Below, in pieces: positions 59,117 to 64,000 of a stretch of DNA of 64,000 nucleotides. The stretch is taken from the NCBI RefSeq assembly GCF_000203815.1, contig NW_004457735.1, forward strand, positions 1,364,001 through 1,428,000, in the 5' to 3' direction. This stretch comes from Cavenderia fasciculata (lineage: Eukaryota > Evosea > Eumycetozoa > Acytosteliales > Cavenderiaceae). A program made the position numbers and the translations under genes. Below the pieces are notes generated by a model. It was given only the letters and a program-made list of their open reading frames with translations, had not been told where the DNA came from and searched no databases. The first letter of the stretch is position 1. The number at the start of each line of letters is the position of its first letter.

Positions 59117-60750
59117 ATGAGCGTCAATGTAAACAACATCATCGAGAACATTACAAATACATCGATTGTTGGCAAAGCAACGGTTGATAATGATACTCCT
59201 ACACCAGGCTATTTATACCTAGATCTACAAAGTATGATATATCTATCGAGTAGAGATACATTAATATACTTACATGCACCTATACTTTGTATTTAGATGA
59301 AACATTAAAGAGTATAGATCAATCACAATACATTCTAAAGAAACTACTATCAAGACTAAAGAAAGATTCACCAAATATTAAACTCAAAGTATTAAAAGCT
59401 ATTAAACATTTGATACTCAAAGGTCATGTATCATTTAGACAAGATTTGGTTACTTGTTCTGACCAAATTCAACATTGTACAAGTATGTAGATGTTATGAA
59501 AGAATGAAAAGAAAGAATGAAAGAACTCATTATATATATTATTTTAAATAGATTTTAGAGGAGCACAAGATCAATTCAAAGGAGATACTCTTTATCAATC
59601 AATTAGAAGAGAATCAAATGAAATATTGAATCTATTGTACCAATACAATAACTCAAATTCAAGTTATTCATCACTATCTCAAAACAACACTACTACTGGT
59701 GATGATGAACAACAATCAACGTCGATGATTAGAATGGAGAGTAGAAGTGGTGGTAGTGGTAATGGCGGTGGTGCAACTAGTCAAAGAGTACATCATTCAC
59801 ATCATAGTAGTATTGGATTTGGTGGTAATGGAAGCATGACAAATGCACCTGCCCCTCCACCAACTAAAATTGATAAGATTGCAAACATCACAACCAAGAT
59901 TGCAGCATCTTTTCAAGACCATCATCAACATCATCCTAAAAAGGTGGTCTTGTCTAACTTTGGTTCACCAATGTTGTCTGACATTTCAGTTTCAATCCCA
60001 TCTGTTCCAGTTCGTGATGGTTCACATTTAATGGTATCAACTCAAGACAATAATAATAATAATAACAATGGAAACAATAATAGTCTGGCACTTACAGGAT
60101 TACCAACATTTGATAATGGTGATACCGCCGTAGCAACAGCAGAAGATGATTTCGATCAATTATATCAAGAGTATGTAATTAAGATTATATTTATTATTAT
60201 TATTATTATTATTCGCGTCCTCTTCTTTACTTATTAATAACCATTCTGTACTATTAGTTTTGGAGAATTTAAATTTATTTCAAATACTCTTGGTGATTCA
60301 CAATCTGTTAGTTTATCGACAACATCGATTGCAAAGTTTCTAAGATACGTTCAACAACCAAATATCAATATGGATTTGATTCTTCAACTTTTATACAATC
60401 GATTAAAACACAAACATTGGCAAATGAAATTAAAATCATTGAATTTAATAGAATCTCTTATTGAAAATGTTGCCACTATTGCCATTCCATTCTATCAACA
60501 ATACAACAACAATATAAAGACACTGGTAGATTCATTACAGATAAAGATTAGAGAAAAATCTAAAAATATATTAAAGTTGTTGGGAATTGAAATACCAAAA
60601 CCAATCGAACAACAACAACAACCACAACAACAGCAACAACAATCACATAGTGTTACAAATGATAATACAAACCAAAATAATACGACTAATAATAATAACA
60701 AGCTTGTTGACGATTCATATAGAGATATATTCAATTTAGGGAATGAAGAA

Positions 60751-60814
<64 letters not shown>

Positions 60815-61476
60815 GTAATAGTAAAAACAAACCAAATGGTAATATGTTTGGAGGATTATCAGTAAATACAAAGAGTAATAATAATAACAATAATAATAAC
60901 GATATTTTAATGGATTTGAGTAATAATAGCAACAAGAATAATAATAGCAATCAAAGTAGAGATTTAATTGATGATTTATTTAATATTTCACCTGTAAATA
61001 CCAGTCCAACCATTACTTCAAGCAATAAAAATAGTAATAATAATAATAACAGTAATAGTAAAAACAATTATAATAATAGTAATACAATGGAATTTGATCC
61101 AATTTTTGGTAAATCATCATCGAGGCAAACAACGACATCAACATCTAATGGTAATCTATTGGATTATGATCTTTTAACAGCAAACACTGCTGGAATGACA
61201 TCCACCGAGGCATTATATGGTTTAGAATCCCTACAACTTTCCCCTTTACTCCAATCTTCATCATCATCATCATCATTACCGACCACTGCCACTACAGCTA
61301 CAGCCGCCACACAAGCGACCAAACAAAGTGTAGGAGCAGGGACATCTATATCACCCACCACCAACAACACAAAAGTACATCAACAACCAAAACCTACACC
61401 ATTGGATCCATTTGGGAATCTAAAACATTTCATTCCCAACACCACCTCTTCATCTACCACCACCTCTAATAAATAG
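59117..61476 (+). CDS. Tepsin-like adaptor with ENTH and VHS-like domains
   Basis: Exons 59117-59231, 59297-59482, 59552-60170 and 60258-61476, 712 residues. The N-terminal ENTH/VHS superhelix (about 5-135) reads IVGKATVDNDTPTPGYLYLDLQ and then SIDQSQYILKKLLSRLKKDSPNIKLKVLKAIKHL, typical of ENTH alpha-solenoids such as tepsin (ENTHD2). A Gly/Ser/Asn/His linker follows. A second helical repeat domain (about 305-415) contains QLLYNRLKHKHWQMKLKSLNLIESLIE and IREKSKNILKLLG, the VHS/ENTH-like domain of tepsin. The C-terminal half is poly-Asn, poly-Gln and Ser low complexity with an AAT tract (60751-60811) and may hold AP-4 binding peptides. In animals tepsin is the AP-4 accessory protein at the trans-Golgi network; the partner here is inferred. 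Confidence 0.85.
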
Positions 61477-61811
61477 AAAGATATCCATCTTGTGTGGATG
61501 TGCCGCTTTGCATCCAATCGATTCTAAAAAAAGATTTTTTTTAAGATTTATTTTTCGGACCCAATTAAAATCTAAAATTGCATTGTCTCATTAAATTAAA
61601 TTGGGAGAACCCTCACCTTACCCCCTCTGACCCATCTCAACTTTTAAACAATACAAGAAATAGACAGAAAGGAGAGATGTAAACGAGTTCAAATAATAAT
61701 AATAATAATAACCAATAATCATTAATAGTTATTTATATGTACAGTATTTTAATATATTAAGAGAGTATTTATTTTTAAAAAAAAGAGAGAGAAAGAGAAA
61801 AAGAATATAAT
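61477..61811. other. Intergenic, 335 bp
   Basis: Between the tepsin-like gene and the PH protein gene, both plus strand. AT-rich with a short AAT repeat at 61693-61710 and an A/G-rich leader before the ATG. No feature otherwise. Confidence 0.45.

Positions 61812-64000
<2,189 letters not shown>

Overview
The window is nuclear DNA of a social amoeba (Dictyosteliida). The signs are AT-rich intergenic DNA, short AT-rich GT-AG introns (mostly 60-120 nt, usually with GTATGT or GTAAGT donors), in-frame poly-Asn (AAT), poly-Gln (CAA) and poly-Ser tracts, very tight gene packing, and dictyostelid-type gene families. Coding DNA is GC-richer than in Dictyostelium discoideum, which would fit another dictyostelid genus; I cannot name the species. 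All exon models were built by hand from splice signals, reading phase and family conservation. No transcript data were available.

0-10.5 kb: the 3' end of an RRM protein; an unknown basic/acidic protein; a secreted triple-saposin protein; a TIG-domain surface protein; a bacterial-type ROK sugar kinase divergent from a TBCC-domain protein (TBCCD1); ribosomal protein L19; mitochondrial ATP synthase subunit f.

10.5-26.7 kb: a kinesin that my exon model extends through a transmembrane segment into a J domain and coiled coil; the U2 snRNP protein U2SURP with two long Arg/Asp/Asn tracts; SNAPC1; a short (apparently truncated) tRNA 2'-phosphotransferase; a BAR-SH3 protein; Rab geranylgeranyltransferase beta.

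26.7-51 kb: three same-strand paralogues of an amino-acid/auxin-permease-type transporter (27.5, 41.5 and 49.3 kb), interleaved with a short Rrp5-like S1 protein, a GT8 glycosyltransferase, a PanB-PanE fusion, a tail-anchored UBE2J E2, an ABC-H ATPase, a small mitochondrial-type basic protein, a TPR-SET/MYND protein with a mitochondrial-type leader, and a penta-EF-hand protein. The paralogues record intron birth by tandem duplication, intron-position differences and intron/exon mosaicism. Two diverged copies of a dispersed element lie in opposite orientation at 27.1-27.4 and 46.5-46.6 kb.

51-64 kb: a large LRR/F-box-like protein, LKB1 kinase, a SAM methyltransferase, an unknown protein, a tepsin-like ENTH/VHS adaptor, and a PH-domain protein that runs off the right edge inside a long AAT repeat.

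Most neighbours are functionally unrelated housekeeping genes, in divergent, convergent or tandem arrangement. I see no operon-like organisation, rRNA, tRNA, CRISPR array or intact transposon. The candidates for something new are the kinesin/J-domain fusion, the newborn intron at 41.7 kb, the conserved intron block shared by two transporters, and the dispersed element.
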